Source: Citrobacter amalonaticus (GTDB lineage Bacteria > Pseudomonadota > Gammaproteobacteria > Enterobacterales > Enterobacteriaceae). Taken from it: 64,000 nucleotides of DNA. The stretch is from assembly GCF_018323885.1 (NCBI RefSeq), contig NZ_AP024585.1, forward strand, positions 3,224,001-3,288,000, read 5' to 3'. A program made the position numbers and the translations under genes. Below, in pieces: positions 1 through 9,298 of the stretch (position 1 is the first letter of the stretch; each line of letters begins with the position of its first letter). The notes below the pieces were generated by a model. That model searched no databases, was not told where the DNA came from, and was given only the letters and a program-made list of their open reading frames with translations.

Positions 1-24
1 CTGCCTGTCAGACGAGTAACTTAC

Positions 25-2025
25 GTGAAACAATACGCTATACAACCCGCCAACCTCGAATTCAACGCTGAGGGTACACCTGTTTCCCGAGATTTTGACG
101 ACGTCTACTTTTCCAACGACAACGGTCTGGAAGAGACGCGCTATGTCTTCCTCGGAGGCAACCGGATCGCTGAACGCTTTGTGGAACATCCTCGCCCATT
201 GTTTGTGGTGGCTGAGAGCGGCTTCGGCACGGGTCTGAACTTTCTCACGCTCTGGCAGGCGTTCGCCGCATTTCGCGCCACTCAGCCCGATGCTACGCTA
301 CAAAGATTACATTTCATCAGTTTTGAAAAATTTCCGTTGAGTCGTGATGATCTCACAGCGGCGCATCAGCACTGGCCGGAGTTGGCCGAATTTGCCGGGC
401 AACTTCAGGCCCAGTGGCCGTTGCCGCTGGCGGGTTGCCACCGCCTGCTGCTGGAAGAAGGACGCGTCACGCTCGACCTCTGGTTTGGCGATATTAATGA
501 ACTCACCGATCAACTCGACGACAGCCTGAATCAAAAAGTTGACGCCTGGTTTCTCGACGGCTTCGCCCCGGCCAAAAATCCGGACATGTGGACGCAAAAT
601 CTGTTTAACGCCATGGCGCGTCTGGCTCGTCCTGGCGGTACGCTGGCAACCTTTACATCTGCGGGATTTGTTCGTCGTGGTTTGCAGGATGCCGGCTTTA
701 CTATGCAGAAATGCAAAGGTTTTGGCCGCAAGCGCGAAATGCTGCGCGGAACCATGGAACAGACGCTGAAAATCCCGTCCTCAACGCCGTGGTTTGCTCG
801 TCAGGGAAGCGAAAAACGTGACGTCGCAATCATTGGCGGCGGGATCGCCAGTGCACTGCTTTCGCTTTCGTTGTTACGCCGGGGCTGGCAAGTGACACTC
901 TATTGTGCCGATGACGCCCCCGCCCTGGGCGCATCCGGCAACCGTCAGGGAGCACTTTATCCCCTGCTCAGCAAGCACGACACGGCGCTCACCCTTTTCT
1001 TCCCGGCGGCATTTACCTTTGCCCGTCGCTTGTATGACGCCCTGCCCGTAGAATTTGATCATGACTGGTGTGGCGTCACGCAGTTTGGCTATGACGACAA
1101 GAGCCAGCACAAGATCCAACAAATGCTGTCGCTGGCATTGCCGTCTGCGCTGGCAAGTGCGGTGGATATTACCCAGGCACAAAAACTTACCGGGGTAGAC
1201 ACTGGGTGCGGTGGCATAACCTATCCGCAAGGCGGTTGGCTGTGCCCGGCGCAACTGACCGCTGCCGTGCTGAAACTCGCGGAAAAGCAGGGGCTACGCT
1301 GCCATTACCAACACTCTCTGGCAGCTCTTCACCGTTCAGCTTCCGGCTGGGATCTGCACTTTACGCACGGCAGTCACGCAGAACATGCCGCGGTAGTGCT
1401 GGCCAATGGTCATCAGATTAACCATTTTGCCCAAACGCGGCCGTTACCCGTCTACGCTGTCGCCGGCCAGGTCAGTCATATTCCGACGACGCCAGCGCTT
1501 TCCGGGATCCGTCAGGTGCTGTGCTATGACGGTTATCTGACGCCGCAAAATCCGACGAATCAACAACACTGTATCGGCGCCAGCTACCATCGCGGCAGCG
1601 AAGAGACGCAGTATCGGGAAGACGATCAGCAGCAAAATAGGCAGCGCCTGATTGACTGCTTCCCGGCAGTAGACTGGGCCAAAGAAGTCGATGTGAGCGG
1701 CAAAGATGCTCGCTGCGGCGTGCGTTGTGCCACCCGCGATCATTTACCGATGGTAGGAAGCGTTCCGGACTACGCGTCGACGCTTTCATGCTATGCAACA
1801 CTCAATGAACAGACTAAAGATGCCGTTTTAGCCCCATATTATCCGGACCTGTATATGATTGGTGCCCTGGGTGCTCGCGGACTTTGTTCTGGGCCACTTG
1901 CAGCTGAAATTCTGGCTTCCCAAATGAGCAGTGAACCTCTTCCCCTCGACAAATTGACACTGGCTGCACTGAACCCGAATCGACTGTGGATCCGTAAACT
2001 CCTGAAAGGTCGGCCTGTTGAGTAG
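25..2025 (+). CDS. mnmC: Bifunctional tRNA 5-methylaminomethyl-2-thiouridine biosynthesis protein MnmC
   Basis: This enzyme completes the mnm5s2U wobble modification at U34 of several tRNAs. The C-terminal FAD oxidoreductase removes the carboxymethyl group from cmnm5U, and the N-terminal SAM-dependent domain then methylates the product. The N-terminal half (about residues 1-245) carries the methyltransferase glycine-rich motif ESGFGTGLN and the [10 protein letters not shown] motif. The C-terminal half starts with a dinucleotide-binding signature, [10 protein letters not shown], near residue 268. At 666 aa it matches the E. coli protein in length and is closely similar throughout. Translation starts at GTG. 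Its 3' end is one border of the Tad island; in K-12 the next gene is yfcL, which here lies almost 16 kb away. Confidence 0.97.
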   Translation: MKQYAIQPANLEFNAEGTPVSRDFDDVYFSNDNGLEETRYVFLGGNRIAERFVEHPRPLFVVAESGFGTGLNFLTLWQAFAAFRATQPDATLQRLHFISFEKFPLSRDDLTAAHQHWPELAEFAGQLQAQWPLPLAGCHRLLLEEGRVTLDLWFGDINELTDQLDDSLNQKVDAWFLDGFAPAKNPDMWTQNLFNAMARLARPGGTLATFTSAGFVRRGLQDAGFTMQKCKGFGRKREMLRGTMEQTLKIPSSTPWFARQGSEKRDVAIIGGGIASALLSLSLLRRGWQVTLYCADDAPALGASGNRQGALYPLLSKHDTALTLFFPAAFTFARRLYDALPVEFDHDWCGVTQFGYDDKSQHKIQQMLSLALPSALASAVDITQAQKLTGVDTGCGGITYPQGGWLCPAQLTAAVLKLAEKQGLRCHYQHSLAALHRSASGWDLHFTHGSHAEHAAVVLANGHQINHFAQTRPLPVYAVAGQVSHIPTTPALSGIRQVLCYDGYLTPQNPTNQQHCIGASYHRGSEETQYREDDQQQNRQRLIDCFPAVDWAKEVDVSGKDARCGVRCATRDHLPMVGSVPDYASTLSCYATLNEQTKDAVLAPYYPDLYMIGALGARGLCSGPLAAEILASQMSSEPLPLDKLTLAALNPNRLWIRKLLKGRPVE

Positions 2026-2181
2026 CCCATCAAATCAGTTCCGGCATGATGAGCTAAACCCAACGAGAACAGACCATATCGCGTAGAAGGTATCAATACG
2101 TCTCGTCTTAAAGCAGTCAACGCAGGCGTATCATGTAGCTTTACGCGGTAAACGGCTCAAGCATTACGCTGACTCGTGCGG

Positions 2182-4632
2182 TTATTCATCATCATTAAAC
2201 TTGACCTGTATGGCTATAGACTGATCAGGACGACCAGCGTTCTCAGTAAGAGGCCTCAGATTATCATCAAGAATAGCGATATAAGGCTTCTCCGCAGTCA
2301 ATGCAGCGAACTGAGGCAAATCGAGATCAATGCGGTTAGCAACCCCTTTTGAACACTCCGGATCAACATTACCCATAATGGCATAAAACAGATTCGTTTT
2401 TCCTTTTGCAGGCGAGGCATCTTTAATCATCCGGGAAAGGGAGATTCCCCCCTGTTTTTTATCGCAAACCGCCAGTTTTCCAATGACTTCCGGGTAGATG
2501 GTAACCCCCACCGAAGGGAGATTTGTATACGTAAAACGGGTCAAAAACAAACCATCGCCTTCCAGAAAGCGGTTAGCAAGTATTGAAGGCTGAATAAGTG
2601 AATGATGTCCGGCAGACATGATATTAACAGGCGGAAAACTATGTGTTTTTTCAGATTTTAACAGCGTCTCTGTCCAGACCATTAGATTTTTATCCTTCAG
2701 CGCATTACGTAAATCATTCGCTCGTGAGGAAGAATAAGCATTATCTTCATTCAGATTGACCTTAACTGCCATGGGTGTTTTAGAAATAAGACCTGATGTC
2801 GAATGAACGGAAGCCAGAGAACCATTGTAATAGCAATACTGATTGCTAAAACTACGCAACTCAGGATTCAGTGTTGATAACTCACGACAAGTATCTATCC
2901 ACAAAAACATTTGATTGTTGCTAATAAGGTTCACAAGGAAAAATGCGGGAAGATAGCTGTTATTCCCGACAGAGATGATATTATCGCTGCTAAAGACAAC
3001 ATCTTCTATTTTACCGGTTTTCGTGTAACGGATAAGAGAAGGGATCTTAAATGACTTATCGCCTACCTTAACTTGCTTTTTGTGGGAATCAATTTCAACG
3101 CTGCCATTAATATCAGGGTAACCCCAGAATGCCATATCAATAGTCGTTCGCCAGGAAAGTAGTTTTCTGTCCAGGAACATTTGCCCCGAGAAATTTTCCG
3201 CGAGCGTCGCCATATTGCCATTTAAATCACGGCCAAGCCCTACAGGGTGAGAACCATAGTTCAGATAATTGAGAATGGTCGGAGAAACATCAAGAGTTGT
3301 ACCATGACGAGGATTATGAGTTGGTTTGATACCCGCGCCAGTGATCATCAATAAATTATGGCGCTCCTTCTTCTTCAACGTCTCTAGTGTCTTTACCATT
3401 ACTGGAGCGAGATGATCTGAACCAAAAACCAGTAACGTATCATCCAGAAGACCTTTCTTCTTCAAGGACTGATACACTTTACCAATAAGGAAATCGGTAC
3501 AATGCGCCGCATTCAGCAGATGATCATTACCATCACCATACTTCATAGTCGCGCATTCGTGTGCCAGATACCCTTCCGGCTGATGGGTTCCGATATTGAT
3601 TGAAAAGAGTCCCCAGGGCGCCTGGGTCTGTCGCAAAGAAGCAACGCGCGTCAGTAATTGTTCGTAAAGGGTATCATCATACAGCCCCCAGTTGTTTATG
3701 TAATCTTTGGCTACATGTTGATCAATAAACTCTTTCCTACCTTTCACATCAGAAAAACCATGATCCTTATAAAACTGCCCTTTTCCTGCGAATTCAGTTT
3801 CGGCTCCGCCCATAAACTCCAGGTGATAGCCTTTCGATTTTAAAATATCCCCTAAACATACAGCATTGGGCATAAAATTATTCATCTGGAAATTATCATT
3901 GGTGAACACAGATAATAACGGCAAACCACATTGACTGGAAACCATTCCGGCCATTGTCCAACTGCTACCAATAGTTTGACCAATGTTAGTGAATGTAACG
4001 CTATCCTTTTCAATTTTATGCAACTCAGGAAGTAATCCAGGGAAAAGACTTTCATCCATATAATTCCCTTCCAGACTCTCCAGATAAAAATAAATGATAT
4101 TCTTAGGCTTTTGAGTCGATGATATGACTTGCGGCTTTATAAAATAATCAGAAAAATCACCTGATGATTGCGATGTCAACGAATACGAAATTAAATTTGA
4201 GGTCGCAGGAGTACAAAAGAATGCGCATAACACCATTATCATGCCTTCAACCACCGGCACAATTTTGAATTTGGTATTTTTGCTTTTTAAAAAAGACCTA
4301 AAATAGATAATAATAAGAACTGCAAAAAAAGCTTGCGACAATAAGAAGTAAAATATTAAAAAGTAAAAATCACTAAAATCTCCCCCTTCGACTCCGAATC
4401 GAAGATGGTAGAAAACAGAATCATCAAAACCTATACCCGTAAACCAGTTAGCGACTAAATAGCACCCTGTCAATAAACTAAAAATTATTGTAATAAGGAT
4501 AAAACAGGTAGCAATGATCGAGCCGGCGATACCTCGACTGTGGCTTTTAAAGAAAAAAAAGAAAGCAGACAAATAAAGCAATGCTGCTAAAAAAGACCAA
4601 CTCTCATTCCCCATTTCCATAATAAACCGCAT
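2182..4632 (-). CDS. OpgB/MdoB-like membrane phosphoglycerol transferase paralogue
   Basis: This is a sulfatase-fold membrane enzyme that resembles E. coli OpgB, which moves phosphoglycerol from phosphatidylglycerol to periplasmic glucans. Three or four hydrophobic segments occupy about residues 12-145, followed by a periplasmic catalytic domain. Visible family features are YLESLEG (E185, a likely metal ligand), SSWTMAGMVSSQCG (T226, the likely nucleophile), NWGLYDDTL and the metal motif GSDHLAP (404-410). At 816 aa it is somewhat longer than OpgB (about 760 aa). The start is uncertain: ATG codons at 4632, 4620 and 4614 are in frame, and none has an ideally spaced ribosome site. It lies just after the terminator of the GTPase/roadblock genes, so it probably has its own promoter. 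The core opgB gene is normally elsewhere in enteric genomes, so this is likely a paralogue; its acceptor is unknown. Confidence 0.8.
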   Translation of the reverse strand: MRFIMEMGNESWSFLAALLYLSAFFFFFKSHSRGIAGSIIATCFILITIIFSLLTGCYLVANWFTGIGFDDSVFYHLRFGVEGGDFSDFYFLIFYFLLSQAFFAVLIIIYFRSFLKSKNTKFKIVPVVEGMIMVLCAFFCTPATSNLISYSLTSQSSGDFSDYFIKPQVISSTQKPKNIIYFYLESLEGNYMDESLFPGLLPELHKIEKDSVTFTNIGQTIGSSWTMAGMVSSQCGLPLLSVFTNDNFQMNNFMPNAVCLGDILKSKGYHLEFMGGAETEFAGKGQFYKDHGFSDVKGRKEFIDQHVAKDYINNWGLYDDTLYEQLLTRVASLRQTQAPWGLFSINIGTHQPEGYLAHECATMKYGDGNDHLLNAAHCTDFLIGKVYQSLKKKGLLDDTLLVFGSDHLAPVMVKTLETLKKKERHNLLMITGAGIKPTHNPRHGTTLDVSPTILNYLNYGSHPVGLGRDLNGNMATLAENFSGQMFLDRKLLSWRTTIDMAFWGYPDINGSVEIDSHKKQVKVGDKSFKIPSLIRYTKTGKIEDVVFSSDNIISVGNNSYLPAFFLVNLISNNQMFLWIDTCRELSTLNPELRSFSNQYCYYNGSLASVHSTSGLISKTPMAVKVNLNEDNAYSSSRANDLRNALKDKNLMVWTETLLKSEKTHSFPPVNIMSAGHHSLIQPSILANRFLEGDGLFLTRFTYTNLPSVGVTIYPEVIGKLAVCDKKQGGISLSRMIKDASPAKGKTNLFYAIMGNVDPECSKGVANRIDLDLPQFAALTAEKPYIAILDDNLRPLTENAGRPDQSIAIQVKFNDDE

Positions 4633-4736
4633 CCTTTTAAATCTCAGGCATTAGAAATGCTGACGTCATAGAAAATTATTTATCAACTGTTTCCCATAAG
4701 TATATTATTCATAATGAATGTTTTTATAAACATAAA

Positions 4737-4776
4737 ACAATAAAATACCCTACAAGCAAAATGCCGGTAGGGTATT
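4737..4776 (-). terminator. Rho-independent terminator after the roadblock gene
   Basis: A perfect 10-bp inverted repeat (4744-4753 with 4767-4776, arms AATACCCTAC and GTAGGGTATT) is followed on the minus strand by a T-rich run. It lies 68 bases beyond the stop of the roadblock gene and closes that unit before the OpgB-like gene. Confidence 0.75.
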
Positions 4777-4844
4777 AATGAATTTGTTGAGCCTACAGTC
4801 ATTGACATAGTATGACAATGACAAACTCTTTACTCAATCAATAA

Positions 4845-5204
4845 TCATACAACTAACTGGGACTCAACTTCTTTTACATGGTGACGAGCCAGGGCTAAGT
4901 TAGCTTTCGCCTTATCAAGAACAAAATAGATAAAAAGCCCTGGATTCTTATCAATAGGGCAAATAATATGATACTGTTTACCTAATGTAATCAGAATATC
5001 ATCAATTTTATCGTTGAGCTTAAGGGTTTCCATCGTTTTCATTTTTGCACGCACTACTTCGGTGTTACCTGCAGAAGCCAGTTCCAGGTTAATGCCTGAG
5101 CCAGCCTGACCTAGCATCATACCGCTATTAGAGTCAACAACAGAAGCGACGATCGCACCAGAAACCTGCATCAGCGAATTTAATGATTCAGAAATATTAC
5201 TCAT
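4845..5204 (-). CDS. Roadblock/LC7 domain protein (MglB-like)
   Basis: This is a small cytoplasmic protein of 119 aa. The order of segments (N-terminal helix, GAIVASVVDSNSGMMLGQ strand pair, a long amphipathic helix with repeated VRAKMKTMETL, then ILITLGKQYHIICP and LFIYFVLDK strands) is that of roadblock/LC7 proteins such as MglB and the conservon proteins of actinobacteria. These proteins dimerise and act on Ras-like GTPases. It follows the GTPase gene by 40 bases, with a good ribosome site (AAGGA) before its ATG, so the two are very likely co-transcribed and act as a pair. Assignment is by fold pattern; the biological output is not known. Confidence 0.75.
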   Translation of the reverse strand: MSNISESLNSLMQVSGAIVASVVDSNSGMMLGQAGSGINLELASAGNTEVVRAKMKTMETLKLNDKIDDILITLGKQYHIICPIDKNPGLFIYFVLDKAKANLALARHHVKEVESQLVV

Positions 5205-5244
5205 GATAAGTCCTTTATAAAAAAATAGATTAATTCCAATAAAA

Positions 5245-5772
5245 CTACTCGATCAACAACGCCAATAACTTCAGTACATCCTCCTTATTCCTGATATCAA
5301 CAGCAATAACAGGAACATTTGAATCATTAATTAAATCTAATATTTCAATGACTCTATCGGAATAAGACTCACTATACTTACTAATTCCTACAATACATTT
5401 ACTGGTCAACAACACATCACGAAACCTATTGATGAAAAAATTAATTTCATCTGTAAATGTCTTGCTGGTAATATCAAAAAGTATTACAGTGCCTCTTGAT
5501 CCTTTACTCATAAACTCCCAGAGAAACTCGAACCTCATCTGACCAGGGACACCATAGAGTCTCACACGGGTATCATTATTAAAGCTAAACTCACCATAAT
5601 CAATGCCAACAGTGACTGTCTTCTTTGGAACCAGCTGACTATTCAAAGACTCTGTATCTAATGAGGAACGCATAACCTCCGTGCTCACAACAGATATTTC
5701 ACTAACTGCATTTATGGCTGTCGTTTTACCAGCCCCTGTTGGACCCACGAACACTATTTTTAATTCATTCAT
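5245..5772 (-). CDS. Small Ras-like GTPase (MglA/conservon CvnD-like)
   Basis: This is a 175-aa P-loop GTPase. The Walker A/G1 motif GPTGAGKTT lies at residues 10-18 and the G3 region is LYGVPGQMRFEFLW near residue 72, the form usual in GTPases partnered with roadblock proteins, where the Asp of DxxG is not kept. A switch-I-like threonine-rich stretch (TVTVGIDYG) precedes it. The G4 site is degenerate (GISKYS instead of NKxD), which leaves guanine specificity open. The ATG at 5772 was chosen; an in-frame GTG at 5784 would add four residues, and neither start has a strong ribosome site. It heads a two-gene unit with the roadblock protein directly downstream of the Tad genes. A role in switching or positioning the pilus machine is inferred from context only. 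Confidence 0.75.
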   Translation of the reverse strand: MNELKIVFVGPTGAGKTTAINAVSEISVVSTEVMRSSLDTESLNSQLVPKKTVTVGIDYGEFSFNNDTRVRLYGVPGQMRFEFLWEFMSKGSRGTVILFDITSKTFTDEINFFINRFRDVLLTSKCIVGISKYSESYSDRVIEILDLINDSNVPVIAVDIRNKEDVLKLLALLIE

Positions 5773-6114
5773 ATATAAAAACACCAGATAGCAAATTAGT
5801 GTGTTTTTGCAACATTCAGAGGCTCACCGTATGAAATACATTATAAGCATAAAAAAGGAAATAACCAGAAAAAATTGCCAGCATTATAATGCACCATCGA
5901 CACATGAATATAAACCGCCCTTCCAAAAGGTCATACGCATAATATTCATCAGACTAAAAAAAATATGGCAAACAATAGAACTAAAACATGCTTGTAATAA
6001 TATACTTCCATTTAAATGATGAGTAGATTGAATAGGTAATATACAATCCAGGCAAGAGTTACTGATTTTCTCAAAAAAGAATTAAAAATTGTTCTGAAAT
6101 CCACGCATTACCCA
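5773..6114. other. AT-rich gap between the lytic transglycosylase and the GTPase
   Basis: The gap is very AT-rich and probably contains the promoter for the GTPase/roadblock pair. A plus-strand open frame of 72 codons (5801-6019) has poor coding character and lysine/isoleucine-rich composition from AT bias, and I do not believe it is a gene. No recognised site was found. Confidence 0.5.
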
Positions 6115-6771
6115 TTAATCACCTCTAAGCTGTTTAATTCCCTGAGCTGCATCATGATGAGAATTAAGGCTTCGCATACGTCGTGAATCAACAGTATTCT
6201 TATTCGACTTACCTCGTGTTCCTTTGTGTTGGCTCGAAGCAGTATGGCTATCCTTACCTCCGTTCCCTAACACAGGTATAGGCAGCACGTTATTGATTGC
6301 CTGATTATCCATCTTCACATTTGCAATCCGTTGCACATAGCTGGAACTTCCTCCAGCATCGGCAATGAAACCCCGACTAAAGTTACCACTGTAGTAACAG
6401 GAGAACGCTTTCAGCCGGGCGGTTTCCGCATCAGATACTTTTAACGCGCGATCGTAACATTCCTGATAAATAGAAGCCGCAGCGCGGAGGTTTGAACATG
6501 GTTCAAATACAGTTTCATAATCAAGGGCATATCTGGACAAATTATACCGGTTTATCTGCGCCAGCCCCATTGAAAAATTCCAACCAGCGTTAGCAAGATA
6601 GCGAGCAGTAACAATAGCCTCTTCCTTATTTACAGGCTGACGAGCCAGTCTTCCCCCCACCACGCCTATGGCATAAGGGTTAAAAGAAGACTCAACGCTG
6701 ATAATTCGATGTATAGCCTCAGTGTACACTTCCGCACCGCATTGTGCCGTAATAGCGGGCAAGTCAAACAT
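6115..6771 (-). CDS. Lytic transglycosylase of the SLT/VirB1 type
   Basis: The predicted murein hydrolase would open peptidoglycan for assembly of the pilus machine. The N-terminal two thirds show the SLT fold: the catalytic glutamate region ISVESSFNPYAIGVVGG (E27), then GLAQINRYNL (from residue 69) and a YYSGN-type segment (CYYSGNFSRGF) near residue 125. The last 70 residues are polar and low in complexity. ATG at 6771 is preferred, with AAGGG eight bases upstream; a TTG two codons earlier is possible. No signal peptide is visible at this start, which is odd for a periplasmic enzyme. It lies 65 bases after tadG. Such transglycosylases often accompany secretion and pilus gene clusters. Confidence 0.82.
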   Translation of the reverse strand: MFDLPAITAQCGAEVYTEAIHRIISVESSFNPYAIGVVGGRLARQPVNKEEAIVTARYLANAGWNFSMGLAQINRYNLSRYALDYETVFEPCSNLRAAASIYQECYDRALKVSDAETARLKAFSCYYSGNFSRGFIADAGGSSSYVQRIANVKMDNQAINNVLPIPVLGNGGKDSHTASSQHKGTRGKSNKNTVDSRRMRSLNSHHDAAQGIKQLRGD

Positions 6772-6794
6772 TCTCAAACCCTTTCAGAAAATAG

Positions 6795-6826
6795 AGAAAA
6801 ATGTAGCGACGTTTATTTGCGCTACG
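6795..6826 (-). terminator. Weak hairpin between tadG and the transglycosylase gene
   Basis: The six-base stem GTAGCG (6803-6808) pairs with CGCTAC (6820-6825), and on the minus strand it is followed by ATTTTTCTCTATTTTC. It lies directly after the tadG stop and may reduce read-through into the transglycosylase gene. Confidence 0.4.
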
Positions 6827-6836
6827 GGAATTTTGA

Positions 6837-8558
6837 CTATTCATCCGGGTTTACATAGCGGGTCGTTTCTCTTGCCATCGCTCCGGCAATGACATCATAA
6901 AGCGCATCGTAATTAGTTGCTATAAAAGCGTGTCCAGGACCGACACAAGAGTTTTGCCAGTCTAAATCAGAACCATTACTTATTAAAGAGATATAATATA
7001 TTTCCACATCTGTCGTCGTCGTTCCAGCAGGATATTTTTTAAGACCGTTTCTGATTACATCACAGAGATGATATGTATCCATTAGTGTCTTTCTATTTTT
7101 CTTTGAATAGGTATCATCCTCACCATCAGAGATGACAAATATCATTTTAACGTCATTTTTGCCTTTGGTGATGAGTGGTACAGCTCTTAATAATCCACTA
7201 ATACTATCCGTCCCCCCACCTGGAGGTCCCATGTTGTTAAAATTGTCTATTATGGAACGGTTATCTGTAAGCTCCACCAGATAGTAATTGGGCTTTTCGA
7301 TGGTTCTGATAAATTTAGCGACATTTGCATGATCACGGGTCCCCGAAGTAGCGTAGGCGCAAAGAGACTCAAAAGGAATAACATGATCGGAAGAATACTG
7401 AGAGGGACCATTAAGATAATTAATAAAAGTCACAACATTATCATCAGTAAATAGATAATCGTCTGCAACAGTACCTTCGTAATCCATTGTTTCAATATTA
7501 GCGATAGAATTATATTTACTTACTGATGCTGTTAGCAAATTAAACTTATTAAAGTTATTGGTAAATTCCTCATAATTATCTGGGTTATGAATATCAGAAC
7601 TAGGGTCTGCATCACAGGTTAACTTGCCACTATCTTTTCTACAATACCCCTCATCAATTAACCATGTCTCCGCAGAGGTTGTCGTATAACCATTGGCTTT
7701 CGCGATTACATCCTTATAATAACTATTAAGATAGGCGTCTGTATTGTTTATAAAGGTATTACCTGTCGTGCGTTCCGGTGGTTGTTTGTTATACCAAAAA
7801 CTCCAGTCTAACCCTGAATACTTATCCTGAAGCTTTCCAATATAAGTACACCCAACCTCTTTACTTGTCGTACTTGCGTAATTAGTCTTGTCTAATACGG
7901 CAGGAATTCCCGTAGAGAACGGTACAATACCAATCGTACTACCATTGTCATTATCGAATATTCGGTTACCAAGATCGGTAAACACTTTTTTTAATAATTC
8001 AATACGAGTGTAGCCTCTCTCTGCTGAACTACTATTCATAGAACCTGAAAAGTCGAGTACAAACGTATAATCTGCAGGGACGGAAAGATCTTCAAGTGAT
8101 TTGCGGATATGACCCGACGACCGCTCGCCATGCAAAGTTATGTTCGAATGAAAACCACTATAGCCCTCTTTGTATAACGAAAGTAACGGATGGGTGATGA
8201 CATCAGAATCTAAGGAAAAATCTGTCGACACCACCTTACCATTTTTATCTTTTTCTTTATCAACATTTATATAGACTTTGTTTTTGTCTATTTCCTCACC
8301 AGGGAGATAATAAGATAAATACATTACTGTTTTTTCAGTATCTGCATTTTTATCGTCACTGTCATATGACATCGCAATTGAATAGACGCCCTGATTAATA
8401 GCATCTGATAAACGAGACCGCTCAGTGATAAATCGAGCCCCATCAATTGCTAATGAAAAGAAACCGATAAGCGTAGGCAACATAAGCGCATAACTTATTG
8501 TTACAGCGCCTTCCCTGCAAATAATGAATAACAAAAATCGTTTGATTAAATATTTCAT
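6837..8558 (-). CDS. tadG: TadG-like pilus assembly protein with a von Willebrand A domain
   Basis: TadG is a minor-pilin-like or envelope protein of Tad systems. The N-terminus carries the characteristic positively charged stretch followed by REGAVTISYALMLPTLIGF (residues 15-33), a TadE/TadG-type membrane segment. A von Willebrand A domain begins near residue 163 with a MIDAS motif DFSGSMNSS (169-177) and continues to the C-terminus, with a later VISDGED segment. The domain is interrupted by a long polar insertion of about 200 residues. At 573 aa it falls within the TadG range. It is the last of the closely spaced tad genes, 42 bases after tadF. The MIDAS motif suggests metal-dependent adhesion or protein contact; this is inference from the domain. 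Confidence 0.87.
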   Translation of the reverse strand: MKYLIKRFLLFIICREGAVTISYALMLPTLIGFFSLAIDGARFITERSRLSDAINQGVYSIAMSYDSDDKNADTEKTVMYLSYYLPGEEIDKNKVYINVDKEKDKNGKVVSTDFSLDSDVITHPLLSLYKEGYSGFHSNITLHGERSSGHIRKSLEDLSVPADYTFVLDFSGSMNSSSAERGYTRIELLKKVFTDLGNRIFDNDNGSTIGIVPFSTGIPAVLDKTNYASTTSKEVGCTYIGKLQDKYSGLDWSFWYNKQPPERTTGNTFINNTDAYLNSYYKDVIAKANGYTTTSAETWLIDEGYCRKDSGKLTCDADPSSDIHNPDNYEEFTNNFNKFNLLTASVSKYNSIANIETMDYEGTVADDYLFTDDNVVTFINYLNGPSQYSSDHVIPFESLCAYATSGTRDHANVAKFIRTIEKPNYYLVELTDNRSIIDNFNNMGPPGGGTDSISGLLRAVPLITKGKNDVKMIFVISDGEDDTYSKKNRKTLMDTYHLCDVIRNGLKKYPAGTTTTDVEIYYISLISNGSDLDWQNSCVGPGHAFIATNYDALYDVIAGAMARETTRYVNPDE

Positions 8559-8599
8559 TTTATATCTACCTGAGTTACCAGCAGAAATGATAGCTTTGT

Positions 8600-9274
8600 T
8601 TACCGCGGCAGCGCGACATTTCGAATATAAAGACTACCGAGGTCCTTATTAAAGATGCCCAAAGCTCGATTAAAATAACTTTCTGCTCCGGGAACACACA
8701 AAATCACTTCATAAACCGGAAACCAATCTTGATCAGCGTCAGGAGATCTATCCGGGCGATGACCCCAGACCGAAAGCTTCGCAAGATCCTCACGACGGGA
8801 ATACTTACGTGTAACATCACAACCCTCAATGAACATGGTATTAAAAGAGGTTGATGTATATCTTGAAAGTGGCCCGTCTGGTTTAACGGGATGCGAGCTT
8901 GGGCAATTATTTAGGGGACTACTTTGAATACTACATTGTTGGGCTGTAGGCTGTAGAATTTGTATACCGAGCTGATAGGGCTCGACGGAACCATCTTTTT
9001 GGCGCAACATCTCGTCCAGCGTTGCTTTTAAGGTATCCAGATCGCTTTTGCTAATATCGGAAGCGTTACCGCCACCAAACAGACCGTTTCGCTCACGAAA
9101 AATCATTGTTAATGAATAATTAACGCGCTCCATATGGCTTTTTTTAATGAGTGAAAAACTCATATCAATCAGGAATCCGCACATCAAAGCGAAAATCAGT
9201 AAATAAAAAGCAAACTCGATGCTTGAGGTTCCTTTCTCAGAATATAATCTTTTCCATAAACCGTAACGTTTCAT
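8600..9274 (-). CDS. tadF: TadF-like pseudopilin
   Basis: This 224-aa protein begins with a short basic stretch, then EKGTSSIEFAFYLLIFALMCGFL (about residues 13-36). That is the TadE/TadF prepilin-like signature, with glycine before the cleavage site and the conserved glutamate in the hydrophobic segment. The remainder is a soluble periplasmic domain with several cysteines. TadE and TadF are minor pseudopilins needed for Flp pilus formation and are processed by the prepilin peptidase. Only one gene of this pair is seen here; it is called TadF by its position before tadG, and TadE as an alternative name is possible. Its start has AGGATG upstream. Confidence 0.75.
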   Translation of the reverse strand: MKRYGLWKRLYSEKGTSSIEFAFYLLIFALMCGFLIDMSFSLIKKSHMERVNYSLTMIFRERNGLFGGGNASDISKSDLDTLKATLDEMLRQKDGSVEPYQLGIQILQPTAQQCSIQSSPLNNCPSSHPVKPDGPLSRYTSTSFNTMFIEGCDVTRKYSRREDLAKLSVWGHRPDRSPDADQDWFPVYEVILCVPGAESYFNRALGIFNKDLGSLYIRNVALPR

Positions 9275-9298
9275 CGCAACATCCTGTATATAGAGGAT

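Noticed and set aside
5801..6019. Plus-strand frame of 72 codons in the AT-rich gap of the Tad island
   Set aside because: Composition follows AT bias, no motif, and the island genes are all on the other strand.
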